From CAWJMD01 sp963843835 (GTDB taxonomy: Bacteria; Actinomycetota; Actinomycetes; Actinomycetales; CAWJMD01), in assembly GCA_963843835.1 (NCBI GenBank), contig CAWJMD010000001.1, positions 186,001 to 250,000 on the forward strand: 64,000 nucleotides of DNA, in the 5' to 3' direction. The position numbers were made by a program, and so were the translations under genes. The notes beneath the pieces were generated by a model. The model saw only the letters and a program-made list of their open reading frames with translations. It searched no databases and was not told the origin of the DNA. Shown here piece after piece: positions 56,323 through 64,000 of the stretch. How positions within the stretch are numbered: the first letter of the stretch is position 1; the number at the start of each line of letters is the position of its first letter.

Positions 56323-57244
56323 GCAGCTGAGCACCGCCGTGCGCACCCATCCCTCTGCTGCCGCCGGCCGGCCACCGGTGGACGGCCGGGTCGGCGAGAT
56401 CCCCCCGCGGTCCGCCGTCCCACGCGTCCGCCGGCCAGGACCGAGGACGCTCGTGCGCTTCCTCGTCGTCCTCGTCGGGGCCGCCGTGATGCTCTTCCCC
56501 TTCCTCTGGACGGTCGTCACCTCGATCACGCCCAGCGGGTCGCTCGCGGACGGACCCAGCCTGGTGGTCGAGGACCCCACGCTGGACGCGTACCGGAGCC
56601 TCCTCGACGCCCTGCCCATGTGGCGCATCGTGCTCAACTCGCTCTGGATCGCCGTGGTGTCCACGGCACTGCAGCTGATCACGGGCTCGATGGCGGCCTA
56701 CGCGTTCGCGCGGATCCCGTTCCGTGGCCGCACCGTCGTTTTCGCCGCCTACCTCGCGACGATGATGGTGCCGCTGCAGGTGCTCGTCGTGCCGCTGTTC
56801 ATCGAGATGAGGACGCTGAACCTGCAGGACACCTACATGGCGCTGCTCGCGCCCTCGATCGCCAGCGCGTTCGGCGTCTTCCTGCTCAAGCAGGCGATGG
56901 AGCAGGTGCCCACCGAGCTGGACGAGGCGGCGACCCTCGACGGCGCCGGCCACCTGCGGGTCTTCACCACCATCGTGCTGCCGCTCGTGCGACCCGCGCT
57001 CGCCACGGTCGCCGTGTTCGCCTTCATGGCCAGCTGGAACGGGTTCCTCTGGCCCCTCGTCGTCATCCGCTCACCCGAGCTGATGACCCTCCCGCTGGGC
57101 CTGGCGACCCTCCAGGGCCAGTTCACCACCGAGTGGGACGTCGTGATGGCCGGATCGGTCGTCTCCGTCGTCCCGATCGCCCTGCTGTACCTCGTGGCCC
57201 AGCGCCACGTGATCGCTGGTATCGCCCACACCGGCATCAAGTAG
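56315..57244 (+). CDS. Sugar ABC transporter permease, MalG/UgpE type
   Basis: 309 residues, GTG 56315. Cytosolic Pro/Arg-rich N-terminus (about 40 residues), then six helices. The EAA loop is DEAATLDGAGHLRVFTTIVLPLVRP. Also FLWTVVTSITPSGSL and SWNGFLWPLVVI. CUT1 carbohydrate importer subunit. No ATPase subunit gene is in this operon. Confidence 0.93.
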   Translation: MAEQLSTAVRTHPSAAAGRPPVDGRVGEIPPRSAVPRVRRPGPRTLVRFLVVLVGAAVMLFPFLWTVVTSITPSGSLADGPSLVVEDPTLDAYRSLLDALPMWRIVLNSLWIAVVSTALQLITGSMAAYAFARIPFRGRTVVFAAYLATMMVPLQVLVVPLFIEMRTLNLQDTYMALLAPSIASAFGVFLLKQAMEQVPTELDEAATLDGAGHLRVFTTIVLPLVRPALATVAVFAFMASWNGFLWPLVVIRSPELMTLPLGLATLQGQFTTEWDVVMAGSVVSVVPIALLYLVAQRHVIAGIAHTGIK

Positions 57245-57309
57245 CTCATCCGCACCAGAACGCAGTTCACCGCGCGACTCCGAGAACCGCATCGAGAGAA
57301 CGGAACACG

Positions 57310-58578
57310 ATGAACCACACCATGAGGCGCCGCACCCTCCCTCTGCTGCTAGCCGGCGCGCTGCTGGCGGTGGCCGGTTGCTCCCAGGGCTCGGCGACAG
57401 CCACCGACGACGACACCGGTGAGGGCGGCACCACCACCGTCCGGTACCTGAACTTCTCGGCGAACGACGGGCACGAGGAGGACCTGGAGGCGATCGCCGC
57501 CGCGTTCGAGGACGAGAACCCCGGCATCGACGTCCAGATCGAGACCACGCCCTACGCGGACTACTTCACGAAGCTGCAGACCGCTGTCGCGGGCGGGACG
57601 GCCGGCGACGCCTTCGAGCTCAACTACGAGAACTTCGTCAGCTACCAGGCGAGCGGCGCGCTGGCCGAGCTGACCGACGTGGAGTCCGACAACTACAAGC
57701 CGTCGCTCCTGGACGCCTTCGCCCGTGACGACAAGCAGTACGGGCTGCCGGAGTCCTTCTCGAACGTCGTGCTGTTCTACAACGCGGACCTGTTCACCGC
57801 CGCCGGCGTGGACCTCCCCACCGACGACTGGACGTGGGCGGACGAGCAGGCCGCGGCTGCGGCGCTCACCGACCCGGCGGCCGGGGTCTGGGGCGACTAC
57901 CAGCCGATCTCGTTCTTCGAGTTCTACAAGGTGCTCGCGCAGTCCGGCGGGCAGTTCCTCACCGACGACGGCACGGCGTCGGCCTTCAACTCGCCGGAGG
58001 GGGTCGAAGCGGCGACGTTCCTGGTCGGCAAGTCGGGCGCCACGATGCCCACGGAGGCCGACGGCGCCGGGACGCCCGACTTCGACAGCAACCTCTTCAA
58101 GGAGGGCAAGCTCGGCATGTGGCACACGGGCATCTGGATGTTCGGTGGCATGGCCGAGGCCCCCTTCGCCTGGGACGTGGTGGTCGAGCCCGGCAACACC
58201 CAGAACGCGTCAGCGATGTTCACCAACGGCGCGGTGGTCTCGGCGGCGAGCGAGAACAAGGAGGCCGCGCAGAAGTGGGTGGAGTTCCTGACCTCGAGCG
58301 ACGTCATGGTCGACACCCGGCTCGAGACCAGCTGGGAGCTGCCCCCGGTCGCGGACGAGTCCCGGCTGGCCCCCTACCTCGACCAGGGCGCACCGGAGAA
58401 CCGGCAGGCGGTGTTCACCTCGCTGGACGCCACCGTGCTCCCGCCCGTCGTCGAGCGCCAGCAGGAGATGCAGGACGCGGTCGACGCCGAGCTGACCGCC
58501 GCGGCGGCCGGTCGGAAGTCCGTCGAGCAGGCCCTCGCCGACGCGCAGAAGGCCGTGGACGCGCTCCTGGCCCCCTGA
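57310..58578 (+). CDS. Extracellular sugar-binding lipoprotein
   Basis: 422 residues, ATG 57310, with GAGAGAACGG upstream. Lipoprotein signal with lipobox VAGC (Cys24). SBP_bac_1 fold: VRYLNFSANDGHEEDLEAIAAAFE, NPGIDVQIETTPYADYFTKLQTAVAGGTAGDAFEL, YGLPESFSNVVLFYNADLF, GKLGMWHTGIWMFGGMAEAPFAWDVV and NKEAAQKWVEFLTSSD. It captures the sugar for the two permeases. A strong hairpin follows its stop, so its mRNA may be more stable than the rest of the operon. Confidence 0.94.
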   Translation: MNHTMRRRTLPLLLAGALLAVAGCSQGSATATDDDTGEGGTTTVRYLNFSANDGHEEDLEAIAAAFEDENPGIDVQIETTPYADYFTKLQTAVAGGTAGDAFELNYENFVSYQASGALAELTDVESDNYKPSLLDAFARDDKQYGLPESFSNVVLFYNADLFTAAGVDLPTDDWTWADEQAAAAALTDPAAGVWGDYQPISFFEFYKVLAQSGGQFLTDDGTASAFNSPEGVEAATFLVGKSGATMPTEADGAGTPDFDSNLFKEGKLGMWHTGIWMFGGMAEAPFAWDVVVEPGNTQNASAMFTNGAVVSAASENKEAAQKWVEFLTSSDVMVDTRLETSWELPPVADESRLAPYLDQGAPENRQAVFTSLDATVLPPVVERQQEMQDAVDAELTAAAAGRKSVEQALADAQKAVDALLAP

Positions 58579-58582
58579 GTGC

Positions 58583-58619
58583 GCGGGTGCCGGCCGGTGT
58601 CTCCCCGGTCGGCACCCGC
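58583..58619 (+). promoter_or_regulatory. Strong intercistronic stem-loop after the binding-protein gene
   Basis: Arms 58583-58597 and 58605-58619 pair over 15 positions with one mismatch around a 7-nt loop. It is inside the operon, so its likely role is to protect the upstream mRNA or attenuate the glycosidase genes rather than to terminate fully. Confidence 0.75.
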
Positions 58620-58684
58620 CGCTTCACGGTCACCCCGACCTGCGCACCCCCGCGTCCCTGTCCACACCTTCGCCCGAGGGAGAC

Positions 58685-59833
58685 ATGACCACCTCCACCG
58701 CCCCCGCCGCCCACACGGACGAGGACGTGGCGCACCTGGCCGCCGCGTCGTTCCGGATCGTCACCGAGCTGCAGGATCCGGGCGGCGCCTACCCGGCGTG
58801 CCCGACCTTCTCGGCCTACCGCGGCTACGCCTGGCTGCGGGACGGGTCCTTCACAGCCGAGGGCGTGTCCCGGTACGGCGGCACCACCTCTGCCGAGCGC
58901 TACCACGACTGGGTCTCGCGGGTGCTCGTCGCACGGCGCAGGCAGGTCGACGCGCTGACCGCCCAGGTGCTGGCCGGCCACCAGCCCGAGCCGTCGAGCA
59001 TGCTGCCCACCCGCTTCACCTTCGACGGTGCCGACGGCAGCGACCCGTGGTGGGACTTCCAGACCGACGGCTACGGCACCTGGCTGTGGTCCCTGGTCGA
59101 GCACGGCTGCCGGCACGGCGCCGACCTCGGGCGCTGGGCGGACGGCGTCGAGGTGGCGGTGGACTACCTCGTCCTGGTCGGCGACCGGGCCTGCTACGAC
59201 TGGTGGGAGGAGCACGTCGAGCACCGGCACGTCTCCACCCTCGCGGCCGTGGCGGGCGGGCTGCGGTCGGCCGCGTCGAGCGGGGTCCTGGACGCCGCTC
59301 GCACCACCGCCGCCCAGGAGGTCGCCGACCGGCTGGCCGGCACGGTGCTGGCGCAGGGGACGGCGGCCGGACACCTCACCAAGTGGCTCGGGACCGACGA
59401 GGTCGACGGTTCGCTGCCCTCGTGCATCGTTCCGTTCGGGCTCGTCGAGGTCGGGTCACCGCTGGCGACAGGCACTCTCGCTGCCGTCGCCCGCGACCTG
59501 GAGCAGGGCGGTGGCGTGCACCGCTTCCGGGCGGACGTGTTCTACGGCGGGGGACGGTGGCCGCTGCTGTCATGCCTGCTCGGCTGGAACCTCGCCGCCG
59601 CAGGGGACGACGCGGGTGCGCGCCGGCTCCTCGACTGGGCCGGCACCCGGGCCGGTGCGGGCGACCACCTGCCCGAGCAGGTGGACGGGCACCTCCTGCA
59701 CCCCGGGTCACGCGCGGAGTGGCTGGAGCGCTGGGGTCCGGTGGCGTCGCCTCTGCTGTGGTCGCACGGCATGTACCTGATCCTCGCCGACGTCCTGGGT
59801 CTGCTGCCCGAGCAGCGGGAGGTCGGAGCATGA
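58685..59833 (+). CDS. GH15-type glucoamylase-like glycoside hydrolase
   Basis: 382 residues, ATG 58685 after GAGGGAGAC. (alpha/alpha)6 barrel features: GYAWLRDGSFTAEGVSRYG, WWDFQTDGYGTWLWSLVEHG, DWWEEHVEHRHVSTLAAVAGGL (candidate acid Glu175/176), FYGGGRWPLLSCLLGWNLAAAG, and DHLPEQVDG with candidate base Glu331. No signal peptide, so it acts inside the cell on an imported oligosaccharide with alpha-glucosyl ends. Shorter than typical GH15 (about 600). Overlaps the GH31 start (ATGA). Confidence 0.85.
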   Translation: MTTSTAPAAHTDEDVAHLAAASFRIVTELQDPGGAYPACPTFSAYRGYAWLRDGSFTAEGVSRYGGTTSAERYHDWVSRVLVARRRQVDALTAQVLAGHQPEPSSMLPTRFTFDGADGSDPWWDFQTDGYGTWLWSLVEHGCRHGADLGRWADGVEVAVDYLVLVGDRACYDWWEEHVEHRHVSTLAAVAGGLRSAASSGVLDAARTTAAQEVADRLAGTVLAQGTAAGHLTKWLGTDEVDGSLPSCIVPFGLVEVGSPLATGTLAAVARDLEQGGGVHRFRADVFYGGGRWPLLSCLLGWNLAAAGDDAGARRLLDWAGTRAGAGDHLPEQVDGHLLHPGSRAEWLERWGPVASPLLWSHGMYLILADVLGLLPEQREVGA

Positions 59834-62088
59834 GCGACCTGACGGTGCTGCACCGTCCTCACGGGATCGAGCACCCGTACGCGACCTCGCTCGACCAGCG
59901 GGTGCCCGTCCAACCCCTGCTGGGGGAGCGGGTGCGGCTCGGCGTCCAGGTCGGCGGCGACCCCGTGACCGTCCGCGCGGAGTGGGTCGGTCCGGACGGC
60001 GTGACGCAGGACCTCGAGCTCCAGCCGGACGACGGGGACCCCGAGGCCGCCGCCGCGCTCGCGGGCGGGGAGGGGCACCTCGCCGAGGCTCAGGCCTCCG
60101 CGCTCGGCGGTGACGGCGGCTGGGCGGTGGCGTCACCCGCCCTCGACGCCGACGGCGCCTACCGCTACCGCTTCACCGCCCGCGACGGCGACGGCGCCGA
60201 GTCGTCCACGGCCTGGTTCGAGGTCTGCCCCGCGGTCTGGACCGACGTCGCGCCGCCGGGGGCGGCGCTCGGTGGCGACACCGAGGCCGTCGTCGCCGGC
60301 TCCGTCCGCTGGCTCGTCGGCCGCGGGGACGGACGCGTGCACCGGGTCGCGTTCGCGCTGCCGCTCGAGCCCGGCGACCACGTCTGCGGGTTCGGCGAGC
60401 GGTTCGACCGCCAGGACCAGCGGGGGCACAGCCTCGACGCAGTCGTCTTCGAGCAGTACAAGTCGCAGGGCCGGCACGGCCGCACCTACCTGCCGATGCC
60501 GTTCGCCCACGTGGTCGGCGAGGACGGGACGTCGTGGGGCGTGCACGTGCGCACGTCGCGCCGCAGCTGGTTCGACGTCGGCGCGAGTGCCTCCGACCGG
60601 CTCGAGGTCCAGGTGGCGCTCGGCGACGAGCCGGTGGTCGACGTGGCCGTGCACCGGGGCACGCCGACCGAGGTGCTCACGGCCTTCCTCGACGAGGTCG
60701 GCCGCGCGGAGGAGCTGCCCAGCTGGGTGTTCCGGCTGTGGAGCTCGGGCAACGAGTGGAACACCCAGGCACTCGTGCGAGAGCGGATGGACACGCACCG
60801 CGACCTCGACATCCCGGTGGGCGTCGTCGTGATCGAGGCGTGGACGGACGAGGAGGGGATCATGCTGTGGCGCGACGCGACGTACGCGCCACGTCCCGAC
60901 GGGTCCCCGTTCTCGTTGGGGGACCTCACCTTTTCCGAGGACGGTGCCTGGCCCGACCCGCGGGCGATGGTGGACGACCTGCACGCGCGCGGGATCAAGG
61001 TGCTGCTGTGGCAGATCCCCCTGCTCAAGACCGCGCAGAGCGAGGACGGCCTGCACGAGCAGGTCCTGCACGAGGGCGCCGCGATGGTCGCGGGCGACCA
61101 CGCCGTCCGTGAGGCCGACGGCTCGGCCTACCTCAACCGCGGGTGGTGGTTCCCGCGCTCGCTGATGCCCGACCTCTCGGTGCAGCGCACCCGCGACTGG
61201 TGGACCGCCAAGCGCCGGTACCTGGTCGAGGACCTCGACGTCGACGGCTTCAAGACCGACGGCGGTGAGCACGCCTGGGGTCACGACCTGCGGTACGCCG
61301 ACGGCCGACGTGGTGACGAGGGCAACAACCTGTACCCGGTGCACTACGCCCGCGCCTTCGGCGACCTGCTGCGCGCGCACGGGAAGGCGCCGGTCACCTT
61401 CTCCCGCAGCGGGTTCGCGGGCTCGCAGCCGCACGGCGTGTTCTGGGCCGGCGACGAGGACTCGACCTGGGAGGCCTTCAGATCGTCGGTCACCGCCGGT
61501 CTGACCGGGTCCGCCTGCGGCATCGTCTACTGGGGCTGGGACCTCGCCGGCTTCTCCGGCCCTGTGCCCGACGCCGAGCTGTACCTGCGGGCCGTGGCGG
61601 CGAGCACCTTCATGCCGGTGATGCAGTATCACTCCGAGTTCAACCACCACTGGCCGCCGCTGCGCGACCGCACCCCGTGGAACGTGGCCGAGCTGACCGG
61701 CGACGACCGTGTCGTCCCACTCTTCCGCCGGTTCGCGTGGCTGCGTGAGCGGCTCGTCGGCTACCTGACCGAGCAGGCGGCGCGCACCGTCGCCACCGAC
61801 CGTCCGCTGATGCGCGCGCTGTTCTTCGACCACCCCGACGACCCTGCGGTCTGGGCCCACCCCCACCAGTGGCTGCTCGGCGACGACCTGCTCGTCAGCC
61901 CGGTCATCGAGCCAGGCGCGACCACCTGGGCGACCTACCTCCCGGCGGGGCGGTGGGTCGACGTGTGGTCCGGTGAGGAGCACGCAGGCGACAAGGTGGT
62001 GCAGCGCGACGTCCCGCTCGATGTCGTCCCGGTCTGGTGCCGGGAGTCCGCCTGGGGCGGGCTCTCCGAGGTGTTCGCCGGCACCTGA
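59830..62088 (+). CDS. GH31 alpha-glucosidase/alpha-xylosidase
   Basis: 752 residues from ATG 59830. N-terminal beta domain (about 1-290). The catalytic barrel has WSSGNEWNTQALVRERMDTHRDLDIPVGVVVIEAW, KVLLWQIPLLK, DVDGFKTDGGEHAWG with nucleophile Asp477, FSRSGFAGSQPHGVFWAGDEDSTWEAF with acid/base Asp542, and YWGWDLAGFSG. VSPVIEPGATTWATYLPAGRWVDVWSG is the C-terminal beta domain. Cytosolic. With GH15 and the importer it forms an alpha-linked oligosaccharide pathway. GH31 specificity (glucose or xylose) cannot be read safely from these motifs. Confidence 0.92.
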   Translation: MSDLTVLHRPHGIEHPYATSLDQRVPVQPLLGERVRLGVQVGGDPVTVRAEWVGPDGVTQDLELQPDDGDPEAAAALAGGEGHLAEAQASALGGDGGWAVASPALDADGAYRYRFTARDGDGAESSTAWFEVCPAVWTDVAPPGAALGGDTEAVVAGSVRWLVGRGDGRVHRVAFALPLEPGDHVCGFGERFDRQDQRGHSLDAVVFEQYKSQGRHGRTYLPMPFAHVVGEDGTSWGVHVRTSRRSWFDVGASASDRLEVQVALGDEPVVDVAVHRGTPTEVLTAFLDEVGRAEELPSWVFRLWSSGNEWNTQALVRERMDTHRDLDIPVGVVVIEAWTDEEGIMLWRDATYAPRPDGSPFSLGDLTFSEDGAWPDPRAMVDDLHARGIKVLLWQIPLLKTAQSEDGLHEQVLHEGAAMVAGDHAVREADGSAYLNRGWWFPRSLMPDLSVQRTRDWWTAKRRYLVEDLDVDGFKTDGGEHAWGHDLRYADGRRGDEGNNLYPVHYARAFGDLLRAHGKAPVTFSRSGFAGSQPHGVFWAGDEDSTWEAFRSSVTAGLTGSACGIVYWGWDLAGFSGPVPDAELYLRAVAASTFMPVMQYHSEFNHHWPPLRDRTPWNVAELTGDDRVVPLFRRFAWLRERLVGYLTEQAARTVATDRPLMRALFFDHPDDPAVWAHPHQWLLGDDLLVSPVIEPGATTWATYLPAGRWVDVWSGEEHAGDKVVQRDVPLDVVPVWCRESAWGGLSEVFAGT

Positions 62089-62129
62089 CCGGCGGCGGCA
62101 CGGGTGTCCGCCGACGGCCCGCCATGACC

Positions 62130-62135
62130 GATACT
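62130..62135 (+). promoter_or_regulatory. Putative -10 for tRNA-Ser
   Basis: GATACT lies 31 nt before the tRNA 5' end. The -35 side is weak. Confidence 0.35.
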
Positions 62136-62166
62136 GTCCTGGCGGTGCCCGGCGCGTCCGGGCCGA

Positions 62167-62258
62167 GGAGGGCTCGCATAGTGGCCGAGTGCGGCGGTCT
62201 TGAAAACCGCTAGGCGGGGACAACCCCCGTCTCGTGGGTTCGAATCCCACGCCCTCCG
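62167..62258 (+). tRNA. tRNA-Ser (anticodon UGA)
   Basis: 92 nt. Acceptor arms GGAGGGC and GCCCTCC pair perfectly, with discriminator G at 62258. The anticodon loop is CTTGAAA with anticodon TGA at 62201-62203, flanked by GCGGT/ACCGC. The long variable arm (GGCGGGGA to TCCCCC-like pairing around 62213-62232) is typical of serine tRNA. T arm is GTGGG-TTCGAAT-CCCAC. CCA is not encoded. Reads UCA and related serine codons. Confidence 0.97.
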
Positions 62259-62280
62259 CACTGTTCGCAGGCTCTGACAA

Positions 62281-62316
62281 GCCGAGGGGCCCGCCATGCA
62301 TGACGGACCCCTCGGC
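62281..62316 (+). terminator. Terminator of tRNA-Ser
   Basis: GCCGAGGGG (62281-62289) pairs with CCCCTCGGC (62308-62316), and the stem continues inward with two mismatches. It lies 22 nt after the tRNA and before the convergent small-protein gene, so it may work for both strands. Confidence 0.75.
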
Positions 62317-62338
62317 CTCGAACCGCCCTAGCGGAGAC

Positions 62339-62749
62339 TCAGCTCCACTCGTTGGCCTCGCTCGTCTTGTCGTGGATGGGGTTGAACGTCCCCTCGTTGT
62401 CCTGCGTGTAGCCCAGGTACATGATGCGCATGTTCTCGGGCAGGTCGTAGTTGCAGCGCACCCAGGTCCCGTTGCCGTAGGGGTTGCGGCAGGTGTCCTT
62501 GTTGTCCGGCCAGGTGAACGACCCGTACGCCGAGCGGCCGTCCTTGGCGTCGTCCTTCACGTACAGGTAGTCGCCGGTGGCCTGGTAGCAGACCTTGACG
62601 TGGGAGTTGGAGGCCGACGTGTCGGCGCAGGCCCCGTTGGGACCGGAGACCTGCGTCCCGATACGGACAGCAGCCGAGGCGGGCGAGATCCCAGCGGTGA
62701 GGACGAGGGTGGCAGCCGCCCCCGTCACCGCGAGAGTGCGAAACATCAT
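62339..62749 (-). CDS. Small secreted four-cysteine protein, unrecognised
   Basis: 136 residues, ATG 62749 (or 62746), with AAGGA about ten bases upstream. Sec signal peptide with likely cleavage after SPASA (residue 26). The mature part is about 110 residues with four cysteines (GAC, KVCY, DTC, VRCN), so probably two disulfides, and motifs YLYVKDDAKDGRSAYGSFTW and CRNPYGNGTWVRCNYDLPENM. Base composition is less GC-rich than the neighbours. It sits beside tRNA-Ser, so it may be acquired. I recognise no family. Confidence 0.75.
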   Translation of the reverse strand: MMFRTLAVTGAAATLVLTAGISPASAAVRIGTQVSGPNGACADTSASNSHVKVCYQATGDYLYVKDDAKDGRSAYGSFTWPDNKDTCRNPYGNGTWVRCNYDLPENMRIMYLGYTQDNEGTFNPIHDKTSEANEWS

Positions 62750-63015
62750 TGAGTCGTAGTCCTTTTCTGCCCGGGTCCTTCCCGCGCCGGGGAAACCTAC
62801 ACCTACCGGCTATTCGTCACGGACAGCGCATTACGGACAACAAGCACGGGCCCGATGACGAAACCGAGGTTGCGGTCCTTGCGCGTCGAGGCGGCGTACG
62901 TGGACCGCGACGGCTGGGGGCCAACAGCCTTCTCCTCCGGGCGTCCTGACCTGGTCCGTCCGTCGGCAGTAGCCTCCAGGTGTTCCCTTCCCAGGGCCAC
63001 GAGCGGGTGAGCACC
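62750..63015. other. Intergenic region of lower GC between the secreted protein and TfoX-N genes
   Basis: About 265 bp that diverge into the two genes. On the minus strand TAGGTT (about 62804-62799) is a possible -10 for the secreted protein. On the plus strand TAGCCT (62970-62975) is a possible -10 for the TfoX-N gene. I see no gene in it. Confidence 0.4.
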
Positions 63016-63357
63016 ATGGTGTACGACGAGGACCTTGTCCACAGGCTGCGTGCGGTCCTGCCGACCGAGGGCGTGGTGACCGAGCGGAAGATGTTCGGCG
63101 GGCTCGCCTTCATGCTCGACGGGCACATGCTCTGCGGGGTGATGAAGGAGCGCGTGATGCTGCGGCTGGGGGCCGACGCCGCAGAGCGGGCGCTGGACCA
63201 CCCGGGCGTGAGGCCGATGGACTTCACCGGCCGCCCGATGACCGGCATGGTCTACGTCGATCCCGACGGCCTGGACGACGCTGACCTGCGCCGGTGGATC
63301 GCCCAGGCCGCCGACTTCACGCGCTCCCTGCCAACGCAGCCCGGGAAGCGGGCCTAG
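63016..63357 (+). CDS. TfoX/Sxy N-terminal domain protein
   Basis: 113 residues from ATG 63016; GTG 63007 and GTG 62980 are upstream alternatives. TfoX_N fold: VYDEDLVHRLRAVLPTEG, VVTERKMFGGLAFMLDGHMLCGVMKERVMLRLG, GVRPMDFTGRPMTGMVYVDP. Only the N-terminal domain is present, as is usual in actinobacteria, so a competence role should not be assumed. Confidence 0.88.
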   Translation: MVYDEDLVHRLRAVLPTEGVVTERKMFGGLAFMLDGHMLCGVMKERVMLRLGADAAERALDHPGVRPMDFTGRPMTGMVYVDPDGLDDADLRRWIAQAADFTRSLPTQPGKRA

Positions 63358-63410
63358 CGGTTCGTGGCCGAGATGGTCGACCGCCGCGGGGTCACAGCCG
63401 TCGCCGAGGG

Positions 63411-64000
63411 TCACGCCTCGTCGGGGTGTCGGCGCTCGTCCTCGGCGAGGGCGGTCAGGCCGTCCAGCAGCAGGTCGAGGCCGACCTCGAACGACGCCCC
63501 GAAGCTGTAGCCAGGGTGCAGGACGTGCTCACGGGTGAGCTCGACCAGGGACGGGTGCCTCACTGGGTCCAGGCTGTCGAGGATCTGGTCCGCGACCAGG
63601 GCGATGTCGGCCGTGCCGTGGGATGGCAGGTTCGCCTCCTGCAGGGCGAAGCCGTAGACGAAGCTGTCGAGGACGGCGTAGGCGTGCGCCGTCAGCTGCA
63701 CCGACAGGCTGCCGCGTCGCAGGCAGGCGAGCACGGCCTCGTGGTGGGCGAGGGTCCCCTCGCCCGGGGTCGTGCGCGACTCGAGCAGGGGCGCGGCCCA
63801 CGGGTGCCGGGCGAGCACGGCCCGCGCGGAACGGCATCTCACCCGGATCGCCTCCTGCCACGGCAGGTCGACGGGGGGCTGGTCCATCTCGCGGAACACC
63901 TGGTCGACGACGCCGTCGAGGATCGCCTCCTTGCCGGCGACGTGGTGGTACAGCGACATCGGCTTGACCGACAGCTCCGCCGCCAGGGCGCGGATGGTCA
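63411..64000 (-). CDS. TetR/AcrR family regulator, 5' end beyond the window
   Basis: The last 196 codons are visible; the gene continues past 64000. The visible N-terminal part is the helix-turn-helix: TIRALAAELSVKPMSLYHHVAGKEAILDGVVDQVF. The ligand domain has AHAYAVLDSFVYGFALQEANLP and ends FGASFEVGLDLLLDGLTALAEDERRHPDEA, as in TetR_C-type regulators. The in-frame ATG at 63959 lies inside the HTH and is not the true start. Target unknown because the divergent or neighbouring gene is outside the window. Confidence 0.9.
   Translation of the reverse strand, partial: TIRALAAELSVKPMSLYHHVAGKEAILDGVVDQVFREMDQPPVDLPWQEAIRVRCRSARAVLARHPWAAPLLESRTTPGEGTLAHHEAVLACLRRGSLSVQLTAHAYAVLDSFVYGFALQEANLPSHGTADIALVADQILDSLDPVRHPSLVELTREHVLHPGYSFGASFEVGLDLLLDGLTALAEDERRHPDEA

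Noticed and set aside
62239..62262. Phage attachment site at the tRNA-Ser 3' end
   Set aside because: I found no second copy of the tRNA end and no integrase in the window.
63411..63959. Start of the TetR gene at ATG 63959
   Set aside because: The frame stays open to the window edge and codes for the first half of the helix-turn-helix, so the true start is outside.

Overview
The window comes from a high-GC actinobacterial chromosome. The evidence is many GTG starts, tight 4-bp start/stop overlaps, a bacterial proteasome activator ending in GQYL, a conservon (nitrate-sensing-type kinase, roadblock, DUF742, small GTPase), a DUF5926 SEC-C protein and an ECF sigma factor coupled to Ogt. My guess is Propionibacteriales (Nocardioides or Aeromicrobium type), but the sequence has no rRNA or other decisive marker. 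Almost every base is coding. One tRNA (Ser, anticodon UGA) is present. I see no rRNA, CRISPR array, insertion sequence, integrase or prophage.

Layout. 1-9442: a type VII secretion-like module with a WXG-type helical protein with membrane segments, a short WXG-like protein, a coupled protein of unknown role, an alpha/beta hydrolase, and a convergent 1480-residue FHA-FtsK/SpoIIIE ATPase of EssC architecture. 9558-12302: a LAL-type LuxR regulator divergent from the ATPase. 12352-14624: an SSI-like lipoprotein, a rhodanese and an AAA/winged-helix ATPase. 14648-16990: pxpA-pxpB-pxpC for 5-oxoproline, with pxpB and pxpC overlapping out of frame. 16991-18118: ECF sigma factor and ogt. 18162-21853: GDPD, HATPase switch protein, DUF5926 protein, arginine deiminase. 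21879-28123: DUF4395, GT2 and GT-C glycosyltransferases, CAP-domain protein, VOC protein and a large phosphatase-like membrane protein.

28128-28457 is the only stretch over 300 bp without an intact gene. It holds a DUF222/HNH remnant and two perfect DnaA-box-like sites. 28458-31005: larB-larC coupled to a GDT1-type cation transporter. 31114-35871: pheA, a PAP2-PAP2-lipid kinase operon, and serS. 35912-45228: small membrane protein, baeRF-like protein, secreted VCBS-repeat protein, TIR-membrane protein, DUF2461, two Cof-type HAD phosphatases, bpa, quinone oxidoreductase and a mobA-like gene. 45387-50485: the conservon. 50679-52186: cysK-cysE. 52203-54012: PAC2 and tandem DUF427 proteins. 54206-62088: a sugar operon (ROK regulator, two ABC permeases, binding lipoprotein, GH15, GH31). 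62167-64000: tRNA-Ser, a small secreted protein, a TfoX-N domain protein and a truncated TetR regulator.

Across the window, fifteen start codons follow a TAnnnT hexamer by 6-8 nt. This places the transcription start on the start codon and points to widespread leaderless mRNAs. The two hypotheses I find most novel are the coupling of a Mn/Ca-type transporter to the nickel-pincer cofactor genes, and the compact EssC-type secretion module with a lipase-like putative substrate.
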